Of a stretch of 64,000 bases of DNA, positions 41,401-55,072 are shown one piece after another. A program made the position numbers and the translations under genes. Below the pieces are notes generated by a model, which did not search any database, was not told the origin of the DNA, and saw only the letters and a program-made list of their open reading frames with translations. The stretch's first letter is position 1; every line of letters begins with the position of its first letter. The stretch is from NCBI RefSeq assembly GCF_017654505.1, contig NW_024472122.1:248001-312000 (forward strand). The letters are read 5' to 3'. The stretch is from Polyodon spathula (taxonomy: Eukaryota > Chordata > Actinopteri > Acipenseriformes > Polyodontidae).

Positions 41401-43753
41401 AAGTGTGCAAGTACTGTCGAGTTACTAAGATACAAAGCCCTGGGGAAAAAAGGTTTACATAAAACTAGAAAATAGCTAAAAATAAGCACTGAAAATTACA
41501 ATTAATACAAACCGAAAAACAGAAGCCCTAAATACAAGGTTAGGGTTAGGTTCTATTTTTAATAAACCCTTTTGCATGGCATTTAACAAGATTCCAAAGT
41601 AGCTCATAAAGCCATATATGTCACGCAGAAATAAAATAAGACAAGCATATAATTAAAGGCAGTGAGGAGAAAAAGAAACACAATAAGTAGTACAGTGGTG
41701 AACAGAATGCACTGAAATAAGTCATTTGGGTTAAACGACTGCATTGTCTTCCTTTCTTTTCTCCTACAGGCAAGTGAATTGCACAAAGATGAGCCGCTTG
41801 TGTCATTTGAAAGGTACGTCGAGACTTTAGTTGAAACCAGTATTCCCAATGAGTTGCTTACCCTGTCTGGCTCAATCACGGTAGTGTTCATCTACATTTA
41901 TTAGCTTGGTGAGCTAAATAAAGCTCTGTTGTGAGCAGAGTGGTTTGTGTACTGACAGTAACTCTCTCTCCCTGCAGTAACGATGACTGGGCACAGACTC
42001 AGGCGCAGGAGGAGGATGCTGCTGTCACTGAGGAAGACTTGGAGCTCATCAAAGAGAGGGAGACTGCTATCCGGCAACTCGAGGTACAGAGCTCTTTCTG
42101 AGCTGGGTCTTTCTCACATACCTAACCATGCGCCCAAGGGAACTCAACACCCCCTGATGTTAGCTGTCGTTCTGAGTGGTTCTCATTGCATTTATTGCTG
42201 TTGTGTATAGTTGCCTGCAATAGACATACATAAGCTTAGAACAGCCAAAGGGCCAACACAATCGAGTGATCAAGCTTCTTTTCAATGTTGCTGGCAATAA
42301 ACAACTCAACTCTAGATGGTGCTGGCTCTTGCATAAAGACACCGGCTGGTCTAGCCTTGGCCGGCCTTCATTGGTCAATGGTAGGAATCTAGAGCGGAAG
42401 AGCAGCTACTGAACTTGGATCAAAATATCAGAAAAAAAAACCCAACCTTGACAGGGTTCATTCGGATATGTGTACATAACACCCACGCTGACCTCAAACT
42501 TTTCTCTTTGTCTGTTTTCAGTCTGATATAATGGATGTGAACCAGATTTTTAAAGATTTAGCCGTGATGATTCATGACCAAGGAGAAATGATCGGTACGT
42601 TTTGTTTTTTTTTGTTTTGTTTTTTTGCTCTTCAAGTTCCTTGGGGGTTGTTGCTATTAAATTTATTATTAGAATGCATTTCTAAGAAACATAATTCCTC
42701 ACAGTGGAGCATGTTGGTTGTATCATTTTAAATTATGACCAGTAGCGGCACTATGTTTTCACATGACTCTGTGAACAAGAGGCCTCACTGTATAAAGGAA
42801 GTCTGGCCGTTATGATCTGGTTATGTTAACGCTATGTGTGTTGATCCACAGACAGTATTGAGGCGAATGTGGAGAGCGCAGAGGTGCACGTGGAGAGGGG
42901 AACGGAACAGTTACAGCGGGCATCGTACTACCAGGTAGAGACTCTGTGCTGTGCTCTCAGTCAGACTGGCATTTACACAGCAATGCAATTCTGTACAGTG
43001 CCTTTATTGCAAACACCACAAGACTGAAAAGGTGCAGAAGCAGGACTAAACTGAGTTCTCGCACCCTGGAGAATAGCAAGTAAAATCTAGGTAGATGTTT
43101 GAAGTAAAACACAGTAAGCTAGTAGCTCATTGAAGCTGAGCGCAGCTGAATCCTTCTGTGAAACAGAAGTACCAGCTCAAGTGGACCTAATCCAGGGGAG
43201 ATGTTTCCTCTGTTTGTGGTTGAGGATTTTATATAAACCACATAAAATGGAGAGCTCTAGGAAAGGTGTTGCGTGCATGCAAAAGAAGAACCACATTTGT
43301 CTCCATGTTGAGGATGATAAATAAAATAATTGACATATCATTGACTTCAGAGGATGAGAAACCCCTCTTGGCCCACTTGAGGTGGAATGGCCCAACCCTG
43401 AGGCAAGAAGGTTGGCAACAGCTGTTTTACAGCCTGCTGTAATTAAACTAAAAAGGTTACTTACTTGACCTGCTGGGATTCAGTGATAATAAATATGGTG
43501 TAATAGTTTACTGGGTAGGTTGATGGGCTAGCAAGGGACAAGCCTCTTTCAAAAGGTCTTTCTGACTCCCAGCGTTTGATGTTCAAGCATTCCATTCGAC
43601 ATAACGGCCAGAAACCTCTGCTGTTGAGTTTCTGAAGCATATCCCCTTTCTGTCTTTCAGCAAAAGTCTCGGAAGAAGATCTGTATTCTGGCTATGGTCC
43701 TGTCCTTGGTCGGCGTGGTTCTGGGCTTAATCATCTGGCAAGTCACGAATTGA
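38432..43753 (+). CDS. stx12: Syntaxin-12
   Basis: Nine coding exons join in frame: to 38531 (ATG 38432 in the strong context GCCGCCATGT), 39640-39709, 40254-40353, 40674-40811, 41770-41813, 41978-42083, 42522-42594, 42852-42934 and 43661-43753 (TGA). The product is 268 residues, against 276 in human. The N-terminal three-helix Habc region includes [10 protein letters not shown] and [20 protein letters not shown]. The SNARE helix is about 170-232, with the zero-layer glutamine in [12 protein letters not shown]. Next come RKK and one C-terminal membrane anchor, about 245-264. It is a Qa-SNARE of recycling and early endosomes. MSYG at the start and VQRR favour STX12 over the close paralogue STX7. 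Confidence 0.96.
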
Positions 43754-46309
43754 GCATCCCACATTTTCATTGTCCTTGATCCTGGTTTTACCAGGGGGAG
43801 GAATTTCCATGCTGCACTGGCAGGGAATGGACTTGACCTTCTCAGATAGAGAAGGTGCACGCTTCCACTGGAGTTCCTTTAGCAACATAGTTAGAGATTT
43901 CTGTCAAGACATATGGAAACAGTATTTATAACTTAATGGACAAATATATTTGTGTAATTCTATAACTTTACCCCCCCTCTGTTTCTGATTACTGTAATAT
44001 TTACTGCAATAACACTAACATGTACTTTCAGTGTGTTTTGAACAAAAGTTATTATATGTGAGCTATAATTTTATCCATGACTGCATACATTCAAATTTTA
44101 GTAGATCTTCACAATTGCCAGTTGTTTCCTTTTCGGTTCAGACTCCTGGGAGAATGGCATGTTTTGGAGTGCAAAAGACAAATTGGTTAATGTTTAGAGG
44201 CAAAAACCCAAGACTGTAAAAACCACAGCTCCTCTCTCATTGGACTGGACTTTAATTTTCCAGATTTTGTCACTTGTCCTGCTACCGCACTGTAAGTTTT
44301 GAGGAGACGTGTTTTGTGTTTAGGTTTGTCCTGTGAGGAAGGGGTTAGAACAGGAAGTTAAATCATAGTGTTGTGTTTGGATAAAATGAAGTCTGAAATT
44401 TTAACCACAGTATAAAAAACGATTTATACTTGTAAGGGTGATGTATTGCCAATGAGACATACGAAGAAAAAAAATCTAGCCTTGATTTAATTGACCCAGA
44501 GAGCTGCTAAGCTTTGTATGCTTTCACTTTGCTTGCTCTTTGCAGTTAACAAGTGTATGGGTTGTAAATCTGCTTTTAACTGGCATGTCTTATCTGACTT
44601 AAGCTGTTAGATTGCGTTGTTTCGTTTGCTTATTTTTATGTCTTGTGTCAACCAGCAACAACAAAAAAGTACCATGAACTAAACGATTTCAGAAGCTGAA
44701 GTACTCCATTCACGGAAGCAAAGAAGACTGTTTTTGAAGGTGGTACTCCTAATGTATTCTTGTCATTATGATCTTTTTTTTTTTATTCTGGTAGAATATT
44801 AGAAGAGTAAAGTGATATAAATGTCTGACAGGCTGCTTATCTCTTTCTCTCCACCCTGTATGTGTATGCAAGCCCTCCGATCATGAGCACTCATTCTTGT
44901 AAACTGGAGTTGGTACATGGCACACTATGCACTCTCAGAGTGTTTACCGTCTCTCATTGCCACCGCAAGTCAACCTTGCCTTCTGGACTGAAATTATGTT
45001 TTAATACTTAAAGGTGTAGGCTGATTCATGGTTGACAAAAACCTTTTTTGATTTTCAGGAAGGTTGTTGCGTTATAAGTTCATGCTGAAAGTGCCAGCTC
45101 TGTTGAATGTCTCCTGAAAGCTATGATCAGTGTAGCAACACCATTGACAGAATGACAAACTGGACAGAAGTAAAATAAGGAACTTGCTTACACTCCTGAT
45201 TTCCAGTAAGCCAAATCAGCAGAAGCACACTTAAAAGAAACCAATGCTGAGTTGTCCACTAGTTGTCACTGTTGCTGTATGTATATCTCAACAGAGGACA
45301 TTTTCTTCCACAGCTGTAGAAAAGGTCTATTTTCCAAGTCTGAATCAAGACAACAGGTACATTTTAGTGGTGCGAGATTACACCTGTACTGTATCACTTT
45401 AAAACCCCTCAAACATCAGTCTTGCAAGCATTTGAGCTGAATACTTTGAGGTGTATTCTGCGTTGCAGGCACTGCAATTACAGTGTGTATTGCATACTCA
45501 TGCATATATCCATTTGGTTAAACCTACCACTATTATACTCAATCTAAAAGCCTGCAGCAGATTGATTTTTGGCTCTTTGGTTGTTTTTTTCAAGTCTGAA
45601 GATTTGAATCGCATTAATGGGGATGAGTCATACCGTTGCTATGCCATACCTGTTTTTATGGGCAAGGCACTACGCTGAGAGAACTACAGGGTGTCAACAA
45701 GGCAAATGTGATTACAGAGACATTAGGTGGTGCTAGTGTGCTTGCCAGACTGAATCCCACTTGTGCCAAGTTGCACATTTTTTATCGTTGCATTGGCCAA
45801 CAACCATCATACTGTGTGTACATAACCAGTCCAAGGAAAATCTAAAAATCTGTGTCCATGTTCATAACTCCGAGTTAGGAAAAGTCATAAAATGCCATGG
45901 TGAAAAAAATCTGTGCAAAGTGTGAACCTCTGCAGGGTCAAATAGACCCGAAACATAATAGGAAGCCTGATAAAGAGTGAGCAACTAGCTGATTTGAATT
46001 GTTTGGTACCGTCCCTTACTGTTGTATGGTGTTTGTAATGATTCTGAATAGTTCTTCTCCAATAGTGCCTTCTTACTGTATGCTGTAGTTTCTACCTGCT
46101 CAGCCAATAACAAAAAAAATCCCTTCATGGTTTGGATTTCACTAGACATTCAGACAGGCTGACTTGAACATGCATAACCCTGTTTTGGCTGGACTTTATT
46201 GATTTATTTAAAATGATACTTGGAACCAACTTGCAAAGGGAGTGCATCTCCAGCTTTAATACTTTGCTACTTCAGTGAAGCCAGCCTTTAATCCTGTTTT
46301 CTTAATTGT

Positions 46310-46343
<34 letters not shown>

Positions 46344-47130
46344 GTTGGGTAAGAATTCAAGAAGCACTAATCAAATGAATTCAGCCTGAAAGCAGTTTGA
46401 GTGAGTGGGTGCTAGGCTGTTCCCTGGGCAGTAATTAGCTTGATGGTTATGCAAGGAGGAAGGAACCCGCTGTGCCACCTGCGTTCCAACTCCACGACCT
46501 GCTTATCCTGTCGCACAAGCCCTGGTGGGGGTCAGGATGGGGTCTGGAGGGCATGTTTTCAAATGTGTGCGTTTCCATTACACGCCATCCTCTCCCCAAA
46601 CCAAACCGCCCCTACAAGTTGCAAATGGTTTTGTGTTCAACATAGCTGTGGGTTGATTTGCCCTGTACAATCAAGGCATAGTGAAATCCTGCTAAAGCAA
46701 CAGAGTTGATAAAGCATGTTCTTATTAGCACGGGAAGAGAATGGGAAATTGCAAAACTGTTCAAGTTGACCACAGTAAACCTTTTAACAGGTGTCTAGGA
46801 ACCTTGTTTCCAACAGCTGAAAAACTCAACCAAAAGAAAATGTTGATGACTATAACATATATGCCCAGTACAGCATAGTATAGAACAATACTTGGGAATG
46901 AGTAGTTTAATGAGAATTGGATAAGCGGTATTTAAAACCTAGATTAGGTAAGCAAATTAAGTTTTGGAAAAGGATGCTAAAGTGCTCCAGAACACCCTCC
47001 ATTACCTTTGCTGCGTCCCGTGTTGCCTTTGTCGCAATATATTGGGATAACTTCTAATAATAACTTTTAATAATATTGGGATAACTTCTCAAGATACTAA
47101 TAAAACTTAGTGAGGTAGGAGCCAGGGTGA
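43754..47130 (+). other. STX12 3'UTR and downstream spacer
   Basis: No coding exon is recognised. A clear AATAAA is not seen soon after the stop; the first good hexamer is at about 47099-47104. Weaker variants occur earlier, so the transcript end is uncertain. A run of 25 A (46316-46340) lies in it. Short sequence near 43350 (GATGAGAAACCCCTCTTGGC) resembles the edge of the LINE fragment at 59.5 kb. Confidence 0.35.
46316..46340. repeat. poly(A) tract
   Basis: 25 consecutive A downstream of STX12. It may be the tail of an old retroposon, though no body was recognised. Confidence 0.85.
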
Positions 47131-47560
47131 GTACTGGGGTCTTGGATACATCTCGTTTAATTACAGTTAGTCATTTTTAGCACCCAATAGAAAACGGCCT
47201 ATTAAAACTAAGCAACAGTGTGATAATTTTACACCTGATTCGCAGCCAGGACCCAAGAGGAAACCCCATCACTGAAGAATAATCCTGGCTCATTCACAAC
47301 ATTTCAGCATATTTATAACACTCTTTGAGCCATCACCTCCGCTCCTGACGTCAGCAAGGATCCAAAACAAGACCTTTTCCACTGGCCCCCAAACTGAGGC
47401 TATTAGTGTGACTTTCCGTGACCGTGCAGCCTACAGACCACATGGTACTGCCTGTCAAAAACAGAAACAACTGCACCTACACTTTCTTCTGTTTCACTGT
47501 AATTAGGGTTACAGTGAAAGAACTAAGAAGCAGTTTTGACGTACTTAATCTGCAAAGTCA

Positions 47561-47566
47561 TTTATT
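47561..47566 (-). terminator. Minus-strand polyadenylation signal
   Basis: AATAAA on the minus strand, about 165 bp beyond the stop at 47729-47731 of the unnamed minus-strand gene. This supports a real gene end converging on STX12. Confidence 0.45.
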
Positions 47567-47728
47567 CTAAAGAACTAGAAGGGCAACTGGCTGGAGTAGC
47601 CATAGTGTTTTCTTTTTATCAACTCAGTTACCTTTAAAAAAATTTTGAGGCAACATGGCTTCTACCAGACACTGTTGCACACAGTATTATCAGTGCTACT
47701 CATAGAGGACACACAATTTACTACGGGG

Positions 47729-49551
47729 TTAAAAATGCAATGTTGGGTTTGTACTTGACTGGGTTTTTGTTTTTTTAACCCTGCCAACCCCACCTTGCTC
47801 AGCTGGTATCAAAACTTCAGCTTTCTTGATCAAGCGCTCAAGCAAAGTGATGACGGCTTCTGGTTTGGATAGCGTGAGGGTAGATGTAACACAAGCATAT
47901 TTTTTAAGGAAAAAAAAATTCCCTGGAGAACTACCTGAGACCTAACCCAAAGCCAAATAAACGGGGAAACCTAAGTAAGAACGACAGAATTGAATTCGGT
48001 TAAGCCAGGCCTTTTAGGAAAATAAATGGAGTTCCCATTGTTCTCTATTTACATTCCTTTGGCCTGTGTCAGATTTTCCATGCGGTTCAGCTGAGGATAA
48101 TTTGAACTGTAATGGAAAGCAGATGCTGGAGACTTCGAACCTGGGTTTTGAGGGAACGCTGGGGAGCAATGTAAAGAGGTTCTGGGTAGTGGGAGACCCA
48201 GTCCGAACTGCAGAGCTAGACTGCCTCTCTGGCTAGCTGAGAGTTCGGTGGAGCTGCAATCAGAGGTACAGACTTGTATGATCGGTTAGATGTTCTTAAC
48301 AATTCAGTAACATACTCTGAATCCTAAATAATGGAGGAGCAGACACACAGACGTCTCCAGAGTCTGATATTATCAATAATTGAAACTAAACAGTGTTAAT
48401 ACCAAGTTTCATGACAACTGGATAAGTGGTTCTCCCGATATATGGAGGAACGTGTGAAGCGATGTGTGTATAGATGACCACCTCCACTATAACCCCTTCA
48501 CAGGGGGTTTAAGTTGGTCACTGCTCCTAAATTAGAACAGATCTATGGAAACAAGTGTCATACAAAAGGTGCTCCGTTGTATAAGCATCTTCAAAATAAG
48601 CCAAGCCAGTGACTGCTACATGAATAGAAACACTTTGAGCTAATGGGGTATATTAAGGCTTCACTACCAGCAACAGGGCAAAAATAAGAAAAGCTAGTGG
48701 AGTCCCGCGTGATAAGGCGTCCTTACCAGCCACTGCTTTTATTTATAACTTTTATTGGACACAGCTGTTTGGAAAATTCTCCGCTCCTAACAAGCTCGCA
48801 CAGAGGTGTCGGGAATCATTTGGGTCATTTTTTTTATTTTTATTTTCAACCACAGAAAACATAAACTCCAGCGCCCTTTGTGTCACTCATAGCTGGGCTT
48901 CGCGTGATCCTAAGTTGTTAGGCTGGGACCAGCCTGGGAGGGTGCGTGACTCCTGACTGACGGCAGCTTCACCACTGGCCTGCCATGTGACCTCCTGGAG
49001 AGAAGCAGAACTCAGGGAGTTCTTGCTTTTGATTGGCTGACAGAATTCTCAATGGAAAGCATTACACATGGAGTACAGCTCCCTAGCCCAGGCATCTGCT
49101 TCAAATGGGAACTAAATATCTATAGGATTGAGGGCAGAACAGTGTTGTACCAGACTGTGCTACAACAGCTTTCTGATGAAAGAGTTGCTGACAACATCTG
49201 TTCCTCTTGCTAAAGTAAAAAAACGTTCCTCACTGAAGAAGAAAACAAGCAAACTAGACAAAAAAAAATGTTACGAGTTTAAAAATGTAGGTAATTGAAC
49301 ACAGGAGGCTAATATCTATTCCAGCTTGAAAAATGGAAATACACTATTCGAGGCAAATGGGAGTTTTTTTCTGGGAAATGAGGGGACCATGGGAATGTTT
49401 TTTTTGAGTGAGTGGATCCTGTATATTGAAATATAGAGGACCACTTCTCCTTACCTTGAGCTGGAGTGATTACATGAGGTTTAGCACATTTAAACAGACG
49501 ACAAATGCGTGTGTTTTTCAGTAAAGGGTCTTTCCCGATAATTGTGTTTTT
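47729..49551 (-). CDS. Last two exons of an unrecognised minus-strand gene (predicted)
   Basis: Exon 49551-49455 (97 nt, 32 codons plus one base) ends in CAAG|GTAAGG, a near-ideal donor. Exon 47934-47729 follows a TTAGGTCTCAG acceptor. Joined in phase 1 they give about 100 residues to a TAA, including KDPLLKNTRICRLFKC, then a helical, charged KPEAVITLLERLIKKAEVL and a basic tail. AATAAA lies 165 bp downstream. The composition looks like protein and not like a shadow frame, but I do not recognise the family. It may be the 3' end of the exon chain at 57.7-63.5 kb; the link is not proven. Confidence 0.35.
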
Positions 49552-50502
49552 CTAAACCTAGCATTCCTAGACAGGTTTCCTGTGTCTATTCTCCTACCTA
49601 TGGCATTTCTTTCTGGGGCCAAGACTGACTTAACACAGTCTATACTAGCTTCTCACAGTGTTCCTCTCAGGAGGGCTGGATTAGAATCAGGGCTGAGCCA
49701 ATACTCGTATTTTCCAAGTAATTACCTTTAAGAAGTATTTGTTGGCAGGCACTCTATCTGCGCCGCACTTGGTCACATTGACGTAAATGACCTTACATTG
49801 CATCATTTGTAGGCAAAAGTCAATCCATTGCTTGGGCAAATCAAATGGAGCAGAAATATGAGCAATACAGGTGGCAATCACACAAGAACACTTCATTGTT
49901 TTAACAATATAAGCACCGCGCGTATGAACATGGCCACGCACGTTTGCCATGTACAGTGTTTGCTTTTTGACATTAAAACATTTCAAAGCTTATTGCGAGG
50001 GCTTTCCAATATAAACGTGTGACATTGCTTAAGAGATTGAACAAACCTTTGTTCCTGACAGTCCATTCCACTTTGTTTGTTTAACTGGTAAATAACCTGC
50101 TTCAGGGTCTGGATGGAGGTTTAATTGGTTCAATTAAACAATTTAGAACAGGGCTGGAACAAAGACCAGGAGTGGAAGGGGAGACTGTGGCCACCCCTGC
50201 TCTACCCTGTTCTCACCAGGAGCTTGATAATCCTGATTAATACAGCGATGGAAAATCTCTTCTGTCCTGACAGAAGCTGGCTCGTGTTTTGAAGAAGCCC
50301 CCTGACCGGCCCCCTGATTGCCCCATGCTCACAAGCTGGGGGGCAGTGTTAAATTTTTCCACTGAATTTTTCCGATCTAGATCAGTATGGATTCACTTCA
50401 ATGGAAAGCAGCTGGCGTGAATCCTGGAGGAACATGAGTGTTGATCCATTGTGGAATAATGTCATTCCTTCCATTTGGATGAAAGCAGCAAGGAATAATA
50501 TT

Positions 50503-50519
50503 GGGGGGGGGGGGGGGGG
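50503..50519. repeat. (G)17 homopolymer
   Basis: 17 consecutive G, a likely site of length error or polymorphism. Confidence 0.9.
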
Positions 50520-53500
50520 TGGAATGACCATTCCCTCACAAGGACACTGTGGTCTATTCATCAGTGTCTTGTGTGTAATAATATTCAGACAGTTAACATT
50601 AGATTTAATATACCTACATTATTTCATTATAGACTCAAGCTTTAGCCTTCCTTCTGCATTACCTGTATGTATTTCTTGGCTGCCTTTGACAGCATTTGAT
50701 CATTGCTAGAACATCTAGTACACTGGTACTCACATTCATTTATATAGCACCAGTCCCGCCACTGTTTTAATTAAAGCATGTGTTGCCATTTTCAAGATCG
50801 GCAGTGATCAAGGATTTGGGAGCAGAATGAATGAATGGCTGGGCAAGGCCAGATCAGAGTTCTGAGCTGCCATTGTTACAGTAAATTCCATCAGGACCAG
50901 ATAGCATAAAGCATCCTATACATTGTATGCACTGACTGTCAAACAGTGGGCATGCTTCATGACCCTCAGAGCTATCTCTTGTATTGAAAACAGTTTAATG
51001 GATTTTATATGAAAGGTTTATAGGAGGCTAGGAGTCTTAAATGAAGTGGTGATAATTCAAGGCATGTTCACCATGCAGAGAGTGTGACAGACAGACACAC
51101 ATGATCAGTGCATTAGGATCCCAATTCTAAAAACATTTTGCAAACACCACAAAAAGGATGAAGATGCAAACCAAGTAAAACTGAGCTGTTTACAAAGGAA
51201 TAATTAGTCCAGTGCTAGATGGTGCAGCCGACTCATTCACCTGGTCCTCACATCCATGGTGTGAATCTGGCTCAAGTCACAAGTAATATGAGTGGGGTAG
51301 ACTCAGCAAAACCATATTACACTGGCAGCTTGAGAGGGGTCAGGACTGAGGTACCAGGACTGAGGCACTGATTGTGTCTGCCTGCCTCGTGCATTCACAG
51401 AGAAAAAGGGGATTTCATTCGAGTGATCTCCCCTGGGCAGCTCAAAGCATTCGGCACGGTTTGTTTCAGCTGGCTTAGGTCTGGATAGCCAGAAGGTTTT
51501 GTTCAACCTGAGCCGCCAAGCCCTCTCTTTCCAGAAACACTCAAGTCATCCCTTGAACGTTTTTAGGAAAAGCAAAATTCAAACGCTGAACGTGTCATTG
51601 GGTGAAGCAGAGGCACATTCCCAGGCCTGGGCTCTGCTTCCCGCAATCGCTGATAGATTTCTTTCTCTGATTCCAAAGTGCTGGAGTTCCTGCCTCACAA
51701 AGAAGCCTGTATGTGTACCTTCGTCTCCGGGGAGGGGAGGCGCATGTGTTGTGCAGGTGCTTCACAAGGATTGCTCTGACCTGTGTGTCTGTGTCACATC
51801 AGCATCTGGACTCGTGAGCTTCTCTTGGGTGTCTTGTAAAGGTAGTGAACCAGCAACAGATCCACATTTGCAAAGAGCAAGGCAGTGTTACCTGGTAGAC
51901 CCCTTTAGAAATTAGATAACAAGACATGGGCCAAATATATTGCACCGCAAATAAATACGGTTTTCAATCAATCTTAAAGATATAAATGACTTGTTTTCAA
52001 ATAAAAAAATCAGCCTTTACCTTTTCACTGCAATGATCTAAACAGGAAATACCGTAACTATGATATTTCAATCCAAGTTTAGATCTCCTAAAATAAATAA
52101 AAAGCTAATAATGGAGGCAGGTGTTTCTAATTGTTGGTTTATTGACTCCTGTTTGCTTACCCAATTTGAAATGGTCCATTCGAATATCACTGTGTACTGA
52201 CCAGCCCCTGTTCCCACTATCAACACAATCCCCTCTTTTCACCAAGTAATGGATGTTACCAAGCTTCTGAACCCGGGAGGCAAGAGCCCAGCCTGAGAAG
52301 TCTCCTCCTGGGCTTGTGGACCACCTTACCAGCAGGGTTGCTGAAGCACAATGGGATGAACTAAGCCTTGGCAATGATCCTCCCCAACCCGCAGGAGTGC
52401 AAAAGCTCCCAGTGGGCCCCCAGCCCAGACTGGCAGCCCCAGGATACAAAACAGCGAGCTCTTGATTGCATGACAGCCTGCACCCCAGAGTGGTAGTGCC
52501 TTTACCAGATTAGCACTATAGGGGGCAGTGTTTCCAGTCTTATACATGAGACTGCAGATCCAAAGTACAGCTTCCAAAATGGGGTAGAAAAACAGAGCTG
52601 CCTGGTATATCCAGAAATGTAAAGTACAGCTTGAAAAAGGCTAATTGTGCTGCTGTAACTCGACTTGAAGCAGAGGAATGCAAAGTATTTGACAGGCAGG
52701 AGGGTGATTGCCTTGGTGAGTCCTGGCTAGCCCACTTCAAAACAACTACAGCTCTCTCGCTCTCTCTCCCACACCGTACACAGTATCCCAGTCACCACTC
52801 TGATGGGCGCAGGACTCCCAGACGCAGGCAGAGGTTTTGATCTACCTGCACACAAGGCTGAGTGAGGGAGGGGTGGTCTGTCTGTCGGCTTTGATCAGGC
52901 AGTGGGTTTGATCCTAGACCCGTCGAAAGGTTTTCCTGTTTTTCTTTTGAAAGTTTAATGTTGTTTATTTCTGTATGAAGGTCCTCGCTCAAAGGTCTGC
53001 TCCGTTAAAATAAAAAAAACAAGCTTCACAAAAAATAAATTAACCTTTCTGGAGTACTGTAGGTGCCGGACAAAAAAACAGCTACCATCCATAGCTTACA
53101 CTTTGGTGTAAATGGGCTGTTGCACACAATACTTCACGGTGGTAGAGAGGTGCTTGGTTGGGAGATGCTTCCATGTCCAAAAGTGGAAATATTGCTTAAT
53201 GACGATTCTACGGTATGAGGCATTCTGAAGAATAGACACAAACCCATCCAAAACAATTTAAACACTGGGGCGTCTGATCAGTGCCATCCTGGCTGCCCTA
53301 CATGGTGACACTGCACCACACTGACAGTTTTACTGCAGATGTTTCTAACATTTGTCATGTTGCGCACCCTAAACCTCACGGAGGCCATTAAAGGAGTTAA
53401 AATAATTGGTAAATTATTATTAATGGGCCCTTTTGGTCTAACCACCAGATCAAACTACGGGAACACTTTGGAACAACGGGGCGCGTCCCCGTGTCACCCC

Positions 53501-54982
53501 GTCAACCTCATCAGCTAACGCTTTCCAGACAAGCCAAATATTGAACCTGGAAGGCCGTCAAAGTCCGTCCAGGACTGGGTGTGGGACAATGTTGAAAGGA
53601 AGTGCCAGGGATTCCTGGTGTCTAGAGGAGAAAGGTAATATTCCTCATGAAAGCCCAGGCTGCACCTGTGGAATATTCTTTGAAACGAGATAGATGCCTG
53701 GCTGGGGCTGGAATACTCCTTGCCTTATTTAATATATTACCGCTGGAATTTCCATCACAAAAGAACCTCTGGATCAAAACCACTATGGTACTGCTGCTCA
53801 GGCAATGCTCTGTGCCAGCCACCTTTAAGAATGACACTGCAGTTGGTGGTGCAGCAGCACACCAGGAGTCCTGTTTTAGACGCCTGCGGAGCTGCATTCA
53901 AAACTGCCCACCTCTCCCACCCTCATATTTATTCTGGAAATATGTCTGAAAAATATTTTACTGTGGACCTTTCTTAGCTTTTTCTGTGATGCAATGTTTT
54001 TGTGTGCAATGGCTACAAAAGCAGTACAGAAAACCCCTGAAAAACTTTAGTTCACAGAGTGGCCAGAAGCTTCAAGGAAGGGAGGAAGCTTGCCTGCAGG
54101 CAAGACTACTGTTGATAACGTAAACTAACTGGTGAACAAACAAGGCTGCTGAGGGAGCAGAGTACAGCACACAGAAGGCTAAGCTTTGGAAGGATGTAGT
54201 AAATCATATTAAAAACAGAAGGGTCATTGAAGCTGTAAACCACAGATGAAAACAATAGGTGTGATAACCCACTGACTACAATTACCGAATGTGTTAGCTT
54301 GCAAGCCATTTAGATGTGCATTAGCATGTAGGGTATTTGAACCCTAACCTTTTTAGATAGCCCAATCACTGAATAAGTAGTGCTGTCCATAAAGATCATA
54401 GTTTCTTTTTAAACATGATAGCATTCACTGCAGCATACGATAGGAAGCTACACTCAACTGTTCTTGGATGCTACTTCAATATCAGTGTTTTTCCGGTAAT
54501 GTGGGTCATTGGAAACCCTTGTCTCCCTGACTTGGTTTCCTGTAGTCTTACCTGGTGAGGGAAGGCCCTCTCTGCTCTCCTTCAGGAGGCTGCAAAGTAA
54601 GAAAAACAAGCGTAGGAAAGCAGAGCTGCTGAAAACAGAGGGGCTTGACATTCTCGCACCTGTGCTGGCTGGCTTGATATTTCAAGCTAGACTATGACTG
54701 TGAAGGGCTGTTTATTGGAAGAAGGGAACGAGACAAGATCGTTTGCATTCCCAGGCATTTTCCTTCAAACACTTTACTCATCTCCTCTTATTTACAGTCG
54801 TAGTAGACACCAGATTCTTAATAGTGTTTATTTTCAGACCATGTTTATATTCCCACTCTACAGTGTGGTCCTGCAGGCTATATCCCAAACAGAGCTCTGT
54901 CAAAACATCTAGACATGTGGGTTTAATCCTGCCATTAAAGAACGCTTTATTTTTCAGGCATTTTCGGAAAAAATTTGCCAGT

Positions 54983-54985
<3 letters not shown>

Positions 54986-55071
<86 letters not shown>

Positions 55072-55072
55072 T
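54986..55072. repeat. (CT)n microsatellite
   Basis: About 43 CT units with one GT interruption. The serine/leucine frame across it is an artefact. Confidence 0.95.

Noticed and set aside
51499..51915. 138-codon plus-strand open frame
   Set aside because: Mixed composition, no recognised domain and no flanking splice signals that extend it.
52250..52540. Possible 5S- or tRNA-derived SINE
   Set aside because: Some phrases resemble fish SINEs, but no clear A/B or C box pair and no tail could be placed.
53622..53977. Overlapping 80-100 codon frames on both strands
   Set aside because: Open in several frames at once, without splice sites or recognisable motifs.
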